Source of the DNA: Anabaena sp. WA102 | GTDB taxonomy: Bacteria > Cyanobacteriota > Cyanobacteriia > Cyanobacteriales > Nostocaceae | Length of the DNA: 64,000 nt | NCBI RefSeq assembly: GCF_001277295.1 | Contig: NZ_CP011456.1 | Coordinates: 4,034,001 to 4,098,000 of the forward strand | Reading direction: 5' to 3' | Part shown: in pieces, positions 17,844 through 27,833 of the stretch | How the letters are laid out: every line of letters starts with the position of its first letter | Position numbering within the stretch: position 1 is the first letter of the stretch | Notes under the pieces: model-generated | Databases searched by the model: none | Seen by the model: the letters and a program-made list of their open reading frames with translations, nothing else | What the model was told of the DNA's origin: nothing | Position numbers and translations under genes: made by a program

Positions 17844-18179
17844 TTACTGTACTGCATAAGGTGTAAATTGCCGTTTAAAAGCAGAATGAAAACCAAGGAC
17901 AATATCTGAATTTGGTACACCCATTTGCACTAATCTTTCAGCTATAGATTCTTCGGTTCCGTTGTACTGAATCCAAATTTTGCCGTCTTCAATGTCAAAG
18001 TGCATCACTGGTCCAAACACTCGTTTATCGCCTTGCCATCCGATATAATTGAGTTGGTAATGGTCATGTTCACTATCAAATATTAGTTGTGCTTTGACTG
18101 GATCATTTGTGGTACAAATCTGGGCGTGTTCTGTTAAAATTTGTGTGATAAATTGTCTATACTTTTCTATTTTATCCAT
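17844..18179 (-). CDS. xisI: XisI family protein (fdxN element excision controlling factor type)
   Basis: 111 residues with the family pattern: MDKIEKYRQFITQILTEH at the start, HYQLNYIGWQGDKRVFGP, KIWIQYNGTEESIAERLVQMG, and IVLGFHSAFKRQFTPYAV at the end. In Anabaena PCC 7120 XisH and XisI help XisF excise the fdxN element during heterocyst differentiation, but most copies, like this one, are not next to an excision element and their role is open. It overlaps xisH by 13 bp, and the pair moves together. Confidence 0.93.
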   Translation of the reverse strand: MDKIEKYRQFITQILTEHAQICTTNDPVKAQLIFDSEHDHYQLNYIGWQGDKRVFGPVMHFDIEDGKIWIQYNGTEESIAERLVQMGVPNSDIVLGFHSAFKRQFTPYAVQ

Positions 18180-18583
18180 TGTCGAACTTCCTCCTGTTTA
18201 GGATCATAAATCATCAGCTTGACTTGATATCGCTGTAGCATTCGTTGAATAAATGGAAGTTGAAAAAAGTCATAATAAGTCTCAAAAGGGATGGCTAAGT
18301 AAACAATTCGGTTTGGTTCTTGTTCTTCAAGTGCTTGGCTATAGTTAAGATATTGACCTAATGCTGTATGGAAACTACTGATATCTGAATCTCCAATAAA
18401 GCTTTTAATTTCTACAGCAATTTTTTCTGAGTCCCTTTCTGCGGCTATGGTGGTTTCTGCGGCTAAATCAATTTGGAGTTTAATTGCTTCACTAATGCGA
18501 ATGGTTAAGGGGTCATGGGTAATATTCCATCCTTCTTTTATTAAAGCATTTTTTACCTGTTGATGGAAAACATCTTTTGCCAT
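18167..18583 (-). CDS. xisH: XisH family protein (fdxN element excision controlling factor type)
   Basis: 138 residues. A PD-(D/E)xK nuclease-like core is visible: LQIDLAAETTIAAERDSEKIAVEIKSF with the acidic residues and the E-x-K, then SDISSFHTALGQYLNY. Typical N-terminus MAKDVFHQQVKNALIKEGW and C-terminus KQEEVRQWIK. It overlaps xisI. No XisF-type recombinase is in the window. Confidence 0.93.
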   Translation of the reverse strand: MAKDVFHQQVKNALIKEGWNITHDPLTIRISEAIKLQIDLAAETTIAAERDSEKIAVEIKSFIGDSDISSFHTALGQYLNYSQALEEQEPNRIVYLAIPFETYYDFFQLPFIQRMLQRYQVKLMIYDPKQEEVRQWIK

Positions 18584-18729
18584 TGTTTTTGTGTGAATAT
18601 GAGTTAAAATTATCTGTATTTCAAGATTTAGTTTTCTTTCTTCTCCTAGTTCATCATAATTTGATTATATCATTTACGGATATTTTTACACAAGTCTCCC
18701 ATCCAAACAATGTCCTTTTAAACTTACTG

Positions 18730-19578
18730 TTAATGATGTTGCTGATTTCTCATATAATCACATATACCATAAATTTTTCCTAATGCAGCTTGTGGTTTTA
18801 TAATTAATCCCATTGTTGCTTTGATGATTTGCAGAATAAGTTTCATAGTAAAAATTGATTTATTTGTATACCTGTTAATTGTAAATAAATAACTATAGGT
18901 ACTATATCTAATCTTTTTAAAAATGTTTCTATTAGTAATTGATGAAGGTTGATGTATGACACTTAATTGTTTAGTAATGGCTATTAAATGTCCTTGATTA
19001 GCATAACGTCTGCAAAAATCAAAATCTTCATAATATAAAAAATAAGCATGATCAAATAAAGGACATTCAGAAAATTTATTTAGATTAATTATTATACTAC
19101 AACCGGAAACCCAATCACAATTAATATAATCTGTGTCGTTATTAGTTAATAAATCTACTTCTAAAATTGCGCCATTTTCAGGAATAAAGCGACCACCAGC
19201 AAACCAAATTTTCTGTTCAGGATTATAAACAATTGTACCTAAAATTGATAATTGTTGATATGAATTAAAAAAGAGTTGAGCTTTTTCTAAAGTATTTTCT
19301 GGTAAGTAAGCATCTGGATTAATTATCCAAACTATTCCTTGTTTATCTTGATTGTAAATCCATTGTAAACCTAAATTACAACCTCCACCAAAACCAAGAT
19401 TATTTTCTGCTTCAATAATTATTGTTGATTGATTTTTTAGTTGATAAATTGAATTATCGTCAGGAGAGTTATTAATGATAATAATTTGGTAGTTATTATC
19501 TTGAGAAGATCTTACAGAATTTATTAATTTCTTGATAAGATATGTAGAATAATAGTTAACTGTTAAAAAATAGATCAT
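18730..19578 (-). CDS. Family 2 glycosyltransferase, WbbL/rhamnosyltransferase type
   Basis: 282 residues of the GT-A fold. It begins directly with the nucleotide-sugar domain: IYFLTVNYYSTYLIKKL, IIIINNSPDD, NLGFGGGCNLGL, the DxD-type INPDAYLP, and the family's FLYYEDFDFCRRY (catalytic ED). The C-terminus has a hydrophobic stretch that may touch the membrane. Probable role: adding a sugar to a polysaccharide or glycolipid precursor exported by the Wzm/Wzt system upstream. Confidence 0.88.
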   Translation of the reverse strand: MIYFLTVNYYSTYLIKKLINSVRSSQDNNYQIIIINNSPDDNSIYQLKNQSTIIIEAENNLGFGGGCNLGLQWIYNQDKQGIVWIINPDAYLPENTLEKAQLFFNSYQQLSILGTIVYNPEQKIWFAGGRFIPENGAILEVDLLTNNDTDYINCDWVSGCSIIINLNKFSECPLFDHAYFLYYEDFDFCRRYANQGHLIAITKQLSVIHQPSSITNRNIFKKIRYSTYSYLFTINRYTNKSIFTMKLILQIIKATMGLIIKPQAALGKIYGICDYMRNQQHH

Positions 19579-19914
19579 AGAAATAAGAAATTTTTCAATT
19601 TATGAATATCAAATAAAACTTTCAAAGTTATAGTAATGATTAAAATTTTGATTATGAAAATGGCAAATAAATCGTGTGTCTTCCCCAATAATTTTTTGAA
19701 TAGCTATTTGATACTTCATTTGAGATAGTCATCAACAATGTGACAAATATAATTTTGATAAGTTTGATTTTTTATTGATTGTATCTTTTTTTGGAAATAT
19801 CCTAAATTAGGATTGTAGGTAGCTAAAAAATAGCAATTTTTTCAGTTGTTTGCATTTTTATCAATTACTGAAAGTAAGTCAATCAGTCGGATTTTTCTTC
19901 AAATTTTAATTAAA
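19579..19914. other. Intergenic region
   Basis: 336 bp, very AT-rich. I see no gene, repeat or clear regulatory site. Confidence 0.5.
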
Positions 19915-20757
19915 TTATATTTTGACCGTATCAAAAACTATAGCACTATACCCCAAAATACCATACCAATAATTTTTAACATTATACATTCTAGAATTGT
20001 ATCCAAAATTACTTAACTTAACCAGCATCTCTAGGGAAAAAATGACATAAACTAAAATGCCTTCTGTTCGTATAGGATCACCATGATAAACAGGCGGTAA
20101 AATATGATTTATGGAACCATCTTCTTGCAATTTACATCTAACTTCATCTTGATACCGATCACTATAAAAAGGTACTGTAAAAATATGCCTACCTCCACAT
20201 TTGAGGATACGGTAAATTTCCTGAAAACCTTCATAGGGCTTGGGAATATGTTCAAATACATCACTACTCAGCACTACATCAAATGAATTATCAGGAAAAG
20301 AAGTTTTTGTTAAATCTTGATGCAGGATACCATTAATTACTTCTCCGCTTGTGTATTCCATACTTAAATATTCACTTGCTGTATAATTAGGTAATTCCTT
20401 TAAGAGATTATGTAAACACCCTGTAGTTTCTGTATTATAAATTTTAAAATCAGCTAGTTGTTCTAGGCGATGGGCTTTTGCAACAAAATCCTTGATGCTT
20501 CTAAATTTAAGTCCTTTAACTTCTTCAATTGCACCCAAAAGTATCACTGCCATTTGTCGATTTCGATTTGTAGAATGACAAACTATACATCTTCCCGATT
20601 CCCTTAAATTATCATTAAATACTAGGAATATAGTTAGTTGACCGCATATTGGACAAAAACCTAAAGTGTAGGTATATTTTAAAGCAAACTTATCAACCCA
20701 ACTATTTTTAGTTTGGACTAAAGGATAAATCTGAAATTCATTTAATAAACTATTCAT
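19915..20757 (-). CDS. SAM-dependent methyltransferase with N-terminal zinc-ribbon-like part
   Basis: 280 residues. The N-terminus has two Cys pairs (FCPICGQL and CIVCHSTNRNR), a putative zinc knuckle. Then a class I methyltransferase domain: SMEYTSGEVI, NSFDVVLSSDVFEHIPKPYEGFQEIYRILKCGGRHIFTVPF with the post-II acidic and HxPKP elements. The glycine-rich motif I is poorly kept, as in many glycan-linked methyltransferases. Likely modifies a sugar or lipid in the polysaccharide pathway. Confidence 0.75.
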   Translation of the reverse strand: MNSLLNEFQIYPLVQTKNSWVDKFALKYTYTLGFCPICGQLTIFLVFNDNLRESGRCIVCHSTNRNRQMAVILLGAIEEVKGLKFRSIKDFVAKAHRLEQLADFKIYNTETTGCLHNLLKELPNYTASEYLSMEYTSGEVINGILHQDLTKTSFPDNSFDVVLSSDVFEHIPKPYEGFQEIYRILKCGGRHIFTVPFYSDRYQDEVRCKLQEDGSINHILPPVYHGDPIRTEGILVYVIFSLEMLVKLSNFGYNSRMYNVKNYWYGILGYSAIVFDTVKI

Positions 20758-20781
20758 GACTAAATTATACCTTTGTTTTTA

Positions 20782-23016
20782 TTAATTATCACTATCCATA
20801 AATTCAAGTAATTGCCTTAAAACTGATTTCATCGCTTGTGGGCTATATTGATTAATTAGCTTTAAAGAATTACGAGAGAGTAAAGACCAAAGTTCATAGT
20901 TATTATAAACCATTAAAACGAATTGAACAAAATCTTTAACTTCATCAGCTATTAAAACATCGAAATCATGAGTTAATCCCATTCCCTCTGCACCAATAGA
21001 TGTTGTGACTGTTGGTAAACCATAGGAAAGACTTTGACCAATTTTACCTTTCATACCAGCACCATATCTTAAAGGTGCAACGAAAACGCGACTCTTCAGA
21101 AAATATGGTTCTACATCTTGAATATATCCAGGAACTTCGATTCGCTCATCCCTTGCTAAATTTTTTATTTTTGTTGGTGGATTACTGCCTAATAAAGTAA
21201 TCTTGATATTAGGTTGTTTCTGCCAAATTAAAGGCATAATTTCCCTGCACATCCAAATTACTGCATCTACATTGGGTGGATGCCTGTAGCCACCAATAAA
21301 TAATAAACCATTTCTCTGCTCAAAATCTGGTAACTTTCCTTGATATTGGTGGTGTATATTCGGTACAACGAAAACATTACTGATACAGAAATCCTCTAAA
21401 ATCTTTTTCTCAACATCTGTAACAACAACTGTTGAATTAGCTATCCTAGCCATATTTAATTCCATGTCTCGCAATTCTTCCCAAGATGGTAAGCTAGAAT
21501 TCCTATCGCTCTGAGGTATTAACTCTTGTTCTCGTTTTATCCGTAAAAAATGTAAATCTACTGTATCATAAATGATATTTATTTTCGACTTTCTTCTGAT
21601 TATATTTATATACTTACTACATAACTCAGGTCGGCATATCCAAGCAATGTCAATTAGTTTTAGTCGTTTAATCAACTGATCTTCTAAATTAGGTTGTTGA
21701 TGCGTAGCATATAACACTTCAACACCGAGATTTTGTAGTTCCGATGTGTAGGGTTCTTGAGCAAAGCCATTATCTGGGAGAAAAATTACAAAATATCCAA
21801 GGTTGATAAGAATTTGAATTATATTAAATAGTCTGTAAGAACCCGACTCTTGATCATGCAAAGGGACATAACTATCTATTATCAAAATAGTTTTGTTTCC
21901 TTGTAATCTTCTAGCTGCCAACTCCGCGTTTTCTGCTTCAGGAGTAAGATAATGCTGTAATTGATCTTGCCATTTAAGCAAAAATTTATAACGATTAGCT
22001 TTTTGATAGCTCTTAATACCACTTTCTAAGCTAGTACCAGAAGTAATTCCTTCATAATGAATTAATTGGGATTTCGGCTGGTATATAACCTTGTATCCCA
22101 ATTCTCGAATAGCAAAACATAAATCAGTATCTTCATAATATGCAGGTAGAAACTCCTCCGAGAAACCACCCAAATTGTTGAAGATTTCGGCTCTAACTAG
22201 TAAACTTGCCCCTGAACAATAATCAACCTGTCTTACATAATTATACTCAGGCTGATCAGGATATTCTAATCTCCCATAATTCCAGCCAGAGGCATCTTGC
22301 CAAATAATTCCTCCCGCTTCTTGAAGTCTACCATTTGCATAAATTAACTTTGAACCAACAGCACCTACTTCATGATCTTGTGTGATTACTGCAACTAAAT
22401 TTTCTAACCATCCAGGCAACACCTGAGTATCATTATTTAAAAAACATAAAAACTCACCTTTTGCTGTTGCAGCACCACGATTACAAGAACGAATAAAACC
22501 AAGATTCTGCTCATTAACTATAAGCTGAATATTTGACGAATAACTTAAATACTCTTTAGTTTCGTCAGTTGAATTATCATCAATGACAATAACCTCAAAG
22601 CTAACTAAGTTTGATGATTGATTTTGTAAAGATTTTAAAGCATTAAAAGTATAAAGAAATTTATTGTAAACGGGTATAATAATGGATACTTGGGGATATG
22701 GAGAATCAGGAAAGTTAAATTTTATTTTTTCAGGAGTATCAAGCGCTGTATATTTTATTATTTTTTCTAAATCATTAATAGCTCCATATTTTGATAAGTT
22801 AAAACTCTGTTTAATTTTATTAGTTAGTTTTTTAAGAAAGCTTCTTATACCCTCTTCTTTGAAAATCATCCATGCTCTGTGAATTTTACTAACTTTCTTA
22901 ATTTCAAGAGCCATAAATTTCTGCTTCAATTCAAGCTGAATTTGTAATAGTAAAGTTTGACTTTGTTTCAATTCTTCTTGTTTTCCTAGTAATTTTTGCA
23001 AATACTCTTGATTCAT
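20782..23016 (-). CDS. Bifunctional GT2-GT4 glycosyltransferase
   Basis: 744 residues. Residues 1-40 form a coiled coil (QEELKQSQTLLLQIQLELKQ). Residues about 110-340 are a GT2 domain: VSIIIPVYNKFLYTFNALKSL, VIVIDDNSTDET, CFLNNDTQVLPGW and PAYYEDTDLCFAIRELGY. Residues about 375-740 are a GT4-type domain: IIDSYVPLHDQESGSYR, FIGGYRHPPNVDAV, PLRYGAGMKGKIGQSLSYGLP with the donor-binding loop. Such two-domain enzymes make repeating or terminal units of surface glycans. It lies in one run with the exporter genes. Confidence 0.9.
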   Translation of the reverse strand: MNQEYLQKLLGKQEELKQSQTLLLQIQLELKQKFMALEIKKVSKIHRAWMIFKEEGIRSFLKKLTNKIKQSFNLSKYGAINDLEKIIKYTALDTPEKIKFNFPDSPYPQVSIIIPVYNKFLYTFNALKSLQNQSSNLVSFEVIVIDDNSTDETKEYLSYSSNIQLIVNEQNLGFIRSCNRGAATAKGEFLCFLNNDTQVLPGWLENLVAVITQDHEVGAVGSKLIYANGRLQEAGGIIWQDASGWNYGRLEYPDQPEYNYVRQVDYCSGASLLVRAEIFNNLGGFSEEFLPAYYEDTDLCFAIRELGYKVIYQPKSQLIHYEGITSGTSLESGIKSYQKANRYKFLLKWQDQLQHYLTPEAENAELAARRLQGNKTILIIDSYVPLHDQESGSYRLFNIIQILINLGYFVIFLPDNGFAQEPYTSELQNLGVEVLYATHQQPNLEDQLIKRLKLIDIAWICRPELCSKYINIIRRKSKINIIYDTVDLHFLRIKREQELIPQSDRNSSLPSWEELRDMELNMARIANSTVVVTDVEKKILEDFCISNVFVVPNIHHQYQGKLPDFEQRNGLLFIGGYRHPPNVDAVIWMCREIMPLIWQKQPNIKITLLGSNPPTKIKNLARDERIEVPGYIQDVEPYFLKSRVFVAPLRYGAGMKGKIGQSLSYGLPTVTTSIGAEGMGLTHDFDVLIADEVKDFVQFVLMVYNNYELWSLLSRNSLKLINQYSPQAMKSVLRQLLEFMDSDN

Positions 23017-23081
23017 GAATTTAATAAGCTCCTTTAATTGAATAAAGTGAAAAGAATAAAGTGAAAATCAACTAACATTCA

Positions 23082-24074
23082 TTAATGTCGAGTTATAAAT
23101 ATTTGTTTCAGTTTAAACCAAAATTGACGAATTTTCCAAAATTTGCTAGATTCCATTGCTTGAATAATATTTTGAGCTTCTTGCCATTCAGTTTGAGCTT
23201 GTTGGAGAAGTCTTTGAGTTTTCTGCCATTCCTGATAGGCTCGCTCTAATTCTATCTGAGTTTGGTAGGTTTGAGACTGCGAATACTGTAGCATTTCTTG
23301 CGTCTTATGTAAATTTATTTCAAATACTTTGAGTAAATCATCAGATTCATAAATATATAAAGATTCCACAGGAGGTTGTATTTTCTCTAATTTGTCAGAA
23401 CATATAGCGACAAAATAGAGAGGAGAATTCAAACTGCAAATTTTTTGACTTAAATTATTTATATCCCCTGTATAAGCTTTAATATTTTTTGCTTCCGTAT
23501 CCTCCAAGGGAAAAATAAAAGACCCTATCCCCAATCTTTGACCATATATTTTACTATATTGAAAATGGTTACCTATTAAATTAACTAATTCATCATAATA
23601 AAGTTCTTTGACATGAAAGGGATTTGAATAATTTGTTTCATCTGAATAAGTTAGACGATTGGGGGAAGAAATAATTAATATCCCACCTGGTCTTAAAACC
23701 CTTTTAATCTCTTGCATCATCTTTTCATGTTGATCATGATGCTCAATAGTTTCAAAAGATACTACTACATCAATAGAGTTTTCTGGTAATGGTATAGATT
23801 CGCATGAACCGACCATAAACTTAAGGTTTTCATAGGTTTGATATGCTTTAGATGCGTACTCAACAGTATCAACACTAATATCTACTCCAACTACAGACTT
23901 TGCTAATTTAGCCAATAAAGCAGAACCATATCCTTCACCTGAAGCAATATCTAAGACAGTTTTACCAACTACAAATTCAAAACATAAAGCATACCGATGT
24001 AGATGCTCATATTTGATTTGTCCATCAACAGAGGGAATGTATCTTTCACCCGTAAATTCCATATTTTTACTCAA
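23082..24074 (-). CDS. SAM-dependent methyltransferase with C-terminal coiled coil
   Basis: 330 residues. Motif I is clear (VLDIASGEGYGSALLA), followed by VVGVDISVDTVEYA, SIDVVVSFETIEHHDQHEKMMQEIKRVLRPGGILIISSPN. After about residue 255 there is a Gln/Glu-rich coiled coil (AYQEWQKTQRLLQQAQTEW), the arrangement seen in glycan chain-length or terminator enzymes tied to ABC-exported polysaccharides (compare WbdD). Its ATG overlaps the wzt stop by four bases (ATGA), so the two are translationally coupled. Confidence 0.88.
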   Translation of the reverse strand: MSKNMEFTGERYIPSVDGQIKYEHLHRYALCFEFVVGKTVLDIASGEGYGSALLAKLAKSVVGVDISVDTVEYASKAYQTYENLKFMVGSCESIPLPENSIDVVVSFETIEHHDQHEKMMQEIKRVLRPGGILIISSPNRLTYSDETNYSNPFHVKELYYDELVNLIGNHFQYSKIYGQRLGIGSFIFPLEDTEAKNIKAYTGDINNLSQKICSLNSPLYFVAICSDKLEKIQPPVESLYIYESDDLLKVFEINLHKTQEMLQYSQSQTYQTQIELERAYQEWQKTQRLLQQAQTEWQEAQNIIQAMESSKFWKIRQFWFKLKQIFITRH

Positions 24075-25465
24075 CTACTAATTGAATTTAAGATTTCTAA
24101 CTCTGTTATTTGCCTATAATTAATAGATGTATTTATATTAGGTATTTTGAATATACCAAACGTAATTTCTGTTACCGAAGAATTAATTACATATCCACAC
24201 TGTAGCCAATCTAGCATTTCATGGTTATCCTGCGTACCGTCAGCCACCGCTGGTTCAATGATATAGCTGCCTCCGTTAATTTCTGGCCATTTAAAATTAA
24301 ATGTAGTAGTAACAATACTACCCTGATTTATCTTACTCAATTTTGTACCCAATTGGTAAGTATTCCAAGCTGTGAGTGGTGTACGTAATCTATCGTAAAG
24401 TGAACAACCTATAATGAGTTTTTCAATTTCATCATGAGTAATTATAGTAACTTTTAAATAAATTTCTTCTCCTGGATAAATAAAGTTTATAGTTTGGCTA
24501 TTACAGTCTAACAATTCGATGTTGATTATCTCCGCCCTTCCTGTGCCAAATCGTTCAATAGTTTGAAATTTGTAATACGGGTTTTCTGTGTAAGGATTGT
24601 TTATTTTTTTCATTAAAAATTCCGAGTTTACTTCATCATTTAAGTTTTGATTATGTGATTTATGAATAGGAATTTTTTCTGTGATGAGTAACTTTTGACG
24701 GTTATTTATTTCTTCATATATCCAAGCCTGATAGTGCTTACAAACCTCTGCTGGTTTTCCCTTTTCTACAAATTTACCTTCATTTATCCAGATTGCTTGT
24801 GAGCAAAGTCTTGAAACTGAACCACTATCATGGGAAACAAATAGAATTGTTCCGCCTAAATCTTGAAAATCTTTAATTTTTGCCATACATTTATGTACAA
24901 AAATTCCGTCACCAACTGCTAAAGCCTCATCAACAATTAAAATATTTGGTTCAACATTTACCGCTACTGCAAATGCTAAACGAACAAACATACCACTAGA
25001 ATAACTTTTTACTGGCTGATCGATAAAATCCCCAATATCGGCAAAAGCAGCTATATCATCAAACTTATTTTCTATCTCTTCCTGAGTTAAACCTAGAATA
25101 CGTCCATTAAAGAATACATTTTGCCTCCCAGTAAACTCAGGATTAAAACCACTTCCTAATTCTAATAAAGCCGAAACTCTGCCATTAACTAATACTTGTC
25201 CTGTAGTTGGTGTTAGTGTCCCCGCAATAATTTGTAGAAGTGTACTTTTACCAGATCCATTTTGTCCGATAATCCCAAAAGTTTCGCCTTTACAAATATC
25301 TAAGTTAATATCTCTTAAAGCCCAAAACTCCTGTGCATAGGATTTTCCAGGTAACAACAATTCTTTAAGCCTATCTACAGGACGAGCATAACGCTTAAAG
25401 CACTTTGATACATTTTTTAGGGAAATTGCAATTTCTTCTCCCATGCTTTTACTGTTAATCCTCAC
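24071..25465 (-). CDS. Polysaccharide ABC exporter ATP-binding protein, Wzt type
   Basis: 464 residues. ATPase domain to about 250: Walker A GQNGSGKSTLL, signature YSSGMFVRLAFA, Walker B ILIVDEALAVGD, H-loop VSHD. Residues about 310-455 are a Wzt C-terminal carbohydrate-binding domain (EIINIELLDCN, TTTFNFKWPEINGGSY), which recognises the modified end of the glycan. The true start may be the second Met (25444, MGEEIAIS). It follows the wzm permease by about 40 bp and precedes a methyltransferase that could supply the terminal cap it recognises. Confidence 0.92.
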   Translation of the reverse strand: MRINSKSMGEEIAISLKNVSKCFKRYARPVDRLKELLLPGKSYAQEFWALRDINLDICKGETFGIIGQNGSGKSTLLQIIAGTLTPTTGQVLVNGRVSALLELGSGFNPEFTGRQNVFFNGRILGLTQEEIENKFDDIAAFADIGDFIDQPVKSYSSGMFVRLAFAVAVNVEPNILIVDEALAVGDGIFVHKCMAKIKDFQDLGGTILFVSHDSGSVSRLCSQAIWINEGKFVEKGKPAEVCKHYQAWIYEEINNRQKLLITEKIPIHKSHNQNLNDEVNSEFLMKKINNPYTENPYYKFQTIERFGTGRAEIINIELLDCNSQTINFIYPGEEIYLKVTIITHDEIEKLIIGCSLYDRLRTPLTAWNTYQLGTKLSKINQGSIVTTTFNFKWPEINGGSYIIEPAVADGTQDNHEMLDWLQCGYVINSSVTEITFGIFKIPNINTSINYRQITELEILNSISS

Positions 25466-25502
25466 AAATTAAAAACAATAACCACAGTGCCATTCTTAAT
25501 GT

Positions 25503-26360
25503 TCACAATACATCAGCAAATGCTGGACGCAATCGCTTATAAACTGTAAACCCACAATAAAATATCATAACTGATATCGCCGAAGCTACACCCCACTCAC
25601 TCCAATGCTGTACCTCCCCCACTAAAACTATATCCCGATAAACTTCTGCTATAGCTGCCATGGGATTTAACCAAAACACCCATTTTCGGAAGGCTTCAGG
25701 AATTGCTGAAGCCGGATAGATAATCGGTGTCAAGTACATCCACACATTTAATAATACTCCCATTGTTTGTGGAATATCTCTCAAAAACACTGTTAGCCCC
25801 GCTGTCAAATAACCCAACCCAGCAGTTAATAATAACTGTGTCAGCCAAACTAAGGGTAACAGAGCCAAGGTAGTATGTAAAGTATGAGTCGTGATAGCTA
25901 CGAAAAATATCAATGCCATTAAACCAAAGGAACTTTCAATAAACGTTGATAAAATTGGCACTAGAGGTAACAACGCCAGAGGAAATACCACCTTCTTAAC
26001 TAAATTCGGCTGTCCTATTACTGAACCAGCAGACTGCATAAGTCCACCTGTAAAAGCAATCCAGGGTAATAACCCCGCAAACAGCCACAAGCCAAAGGTA
26101 AAATTATTTTCTGGTAAACCCTTTAAAGTGTGCAGTTTCACCTTCAGCACTACGGAAAATACATAGGTGTAAATTAGTAATTGTGATAACTGATTAAGTA
26201 AAGGCCACAAATTACCTAATACAGAACCTTTATACCTTGCTTCCAAATCCCGACGGACTAAAGTTCTCAGTAAGTCGAATTTCCCCCACCATTTTCCATC
26301 TATCGGTAGAATCCGTCTTAGTTTGACTATCTTACGTATAATCTCCACAGTTGATAACAA
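25503..26360 (-). CDS. Polysaccharide ABC exporter permease, Wzm type
   Basis: 285 residues with six hydrophobic segments and the ABC-2 permease signatures LRTLVRRDLEARYKGSVLG at the amphipathic N-terminal helix and NVWMYLTPIIYPASAIPE in the middle; NPMAAIAEVYRDIVL follows. Works with the Wzt ATPase directly downstream to export undecaprenyl-linked glycans. First gene of the minus-strand run down to 18.7 kb. Confidence 0.92.
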   Translation of the reverse strand: MLSTVEIIRKIVKLRRILPIDGKWWGKFDLLRTLVRRDLEARYKGSVLGNLWPLLNQLSQLLIYTYVFSVVLKVKLHTLKGLPENNFTFGLWLFAGLLPWIAFTGGLMQSAGSVIGQPNLVKKVVFPLALLPLVPILSTFIESSFGLMALIFFVAITTHTLHTTLALLPLVWLTQLLLTAGLGYLTAGLTVFLRDIPQTMGVLLNVWMYLTPIIYPASAIPEAFRKWVFWLNPMAAIAEVYRDIVLVGEVQHWSEWGVASAISVMIFYCGFTVYKRLRPAFADVL

Positions 26361-26745
26361 TTTTTAATTCCTTGTGATTAGTATACACCTCGTTTTTTCC
26401 TAATTCGTTTTTTCCTAATTTATACTATCAGGATCTACACCGAGCGAACTGACAAGTCAGTGCTTGCGCTATCGCAAACGTACTGCTTCTTTTGCTGTAA
26501 TCATTTTTACCATCTCCTATTTAGCTGATAATTTTAGGACTTACGCATTGATAGAAAGTACCAAATATGGTCTATAGTTTTCGGGCGTTCCTACACGATT
26601 TTTAGTGATGCCTCCGGCAAGCGAAGCTATCGCTATCAATCGGAAGTTAATCGCCAAAAGCCTGAAACGACTGATTTTCGTTCATTCACGTCATTGTAAA
26701 TTTGTACAGTGCGTAAGTCCTGAAATATATCATAAAGATCATTAG
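26361..26745. other. Intergenic region with MITE and Uma2 3' remnant
   Basis: Near 26420-26440 the minus strand reads GVDPDSI, like the last residues of the Uma2 proteins around it, so this is probably a Uma2 3' remnant. A MITE-like element fills 26535-26721. No intact gene. Confidence 0.55.
26535..26721. mobile_element. MITE-like element with TAGGACTTACGCA termini
   Basis: About 187 bp with inverted ends TAGGACTTACGCA and TGCGTAAGTCCT. Same ends as 11868-11992 but a different interior, so the two may share a mobilising transposase. Confidence 0.65.
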
Positions 26746-27513
26746 TTATAAAATATCGGCTTCAATACCTAACTCCCTTAATTTTTGCGCTAGAATAGCT
26801 GCTTTATTCTCTGCGTCATCAGCCCTTTGACGTTCAGATTCAGCCCTTTGATGTTCAGATTCAGCCCTTTGACGTTCAAGTTCAGCCCTTTGATGTTCAA
26901 ATTCAGCTTTTTTAATCTCTTCTAAATTAGCTTCTTCTGGTGTAGGGACTAATTTTCCTTCAACAGTAAAATATCTTAACTTATCTTCCCAAACCCCTAG
27001 ATATAAACCTAACTCCTGACTCCAATACCAGGCATTTTCTGATGCTGGAATAGTTTTATACTCACTGTCTGTTAATCGCCATCCTACCAATTCTAAGGTA
27101 TTCGGGGAAAACCAAAAATACTCAGGGGTGCGGAATTGATTTTGATACAACTGTTTTTTCAATCCCTTATCTACCTTCGCTGTAGAATCAGAAAGTAATT
27201 CAATTATTACATTGGGATATTTACCATCTTCTTCCCATATTACCCAAGAAAGACGTGGACGTTTTTCCGTATCTTTAACTAAAAAAAAGTCTGGTCCTCT
27301 AAAGTCTCGATTTTTTAACTGTTGTCGGCTATAGTAAACGCTAAGATTTGCACCAATAAAAAAATCTTCTCTATTACGCCATAACCATTCTAAACAAGTT
27401 ACTAATATTAATAGTTGTGTATAGTGTAAAGAGCTTTCCATTTCTGGTTCGTCGCTGAGTAGTTCAGTGCAATCTGGCATTAATGCTTCTATTTCTTGTG
27501 CGGTTAAAGCCAT
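26746..27513 (-). CDS. Uma2 family endonuclase-like protein with Gln/Arg-rich tail
   Basis: 255 residues. PD-(D/E)xK fold elements: RGPDFFLVKD (PD), VIIELLSDSTAKVDKGLKKQLY (E and K). The last 70 residues contain tandem copies of AESERQRAE-type units and end KLRELGIEADIL, the standard tail of this cyanobacterial family. Uma2 proteins are abundant in cyanobacteria; activity is not established for most. One of three intact Uma2 genes here, with remnants of others at 26420, 27548, 29806 and 30123-30275. Confidence 0.88.
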   Translation of the reverse strand: MALTAQEIEALMPDCTELLSDEPEMESSLHYTQLLILVTCLEWLWRNREDFFIGANLSVYYSRQQLKNRDFRGPDFFLVKDTEKRPRLSWVIWEEDGKYPNVIIELLSDSTAKVDKGLKKQLYQNQFRTPEYFWFSPNTLELVGWRLTDSEYKTIPASENAWYWSQELGLYLGVWEDKLRYFTVEGKLVPTPEEANLEEIKKAEFEHQRAELERQRAESEHQRAESERQRADDAENKAAILAQKLRELGIEADIL

Positions 27514-27677
27514 AGATTTTATTAGGATAAATTACTATCTTTGGTTAATTATAAACTATCAGGTTCTAGTCTAAGGAACGCAAATTTAATAACCTGCAAT
27601 TCTGATGTAACCTGGAATGGTGCGTTACGCTGTCGCTAACACACCCTACTTTTGCACCTTATTTAATTCACATTCCT

Positions 27678-27806
27678 AAGTAGGTTGGTGTTGAAAATTG
27701 TCGTTATGGAAAGGCAAAAGGCACTCATGCAAGAGGCAAGAGTGAAGAGGGTTTGGGCGATTTTACATTTCTTTACACAGTTTGGTTTTATTGTGTTCAC
27801 CTACTT
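27678..27806. mobile_element. MITE-like element, AAGTAGGTGAACA family, copy 1
   Basis: 129 bp, ends AAGTAGGTTGGTGTTGAAAA and the complement AAGTAGGTGAACACAATAAA. Interior holds GGCAAGAGG-type heptamers. Other copies: 29824-29945, 43058-43295, 46505-46633, 49883-50011 (different interior), 60984-61112. Confidence 0.7.
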
Positions 27807-27833
27807 ATGCAATTACCAAACGATAGCTATGTT

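Noticed and set aside
17844..18583. An fdxN-type excision element around xisH/xisI
   Set aside because: No recombinase gene and no recognisable direct-repeat attachment sites in the neighbourhood.
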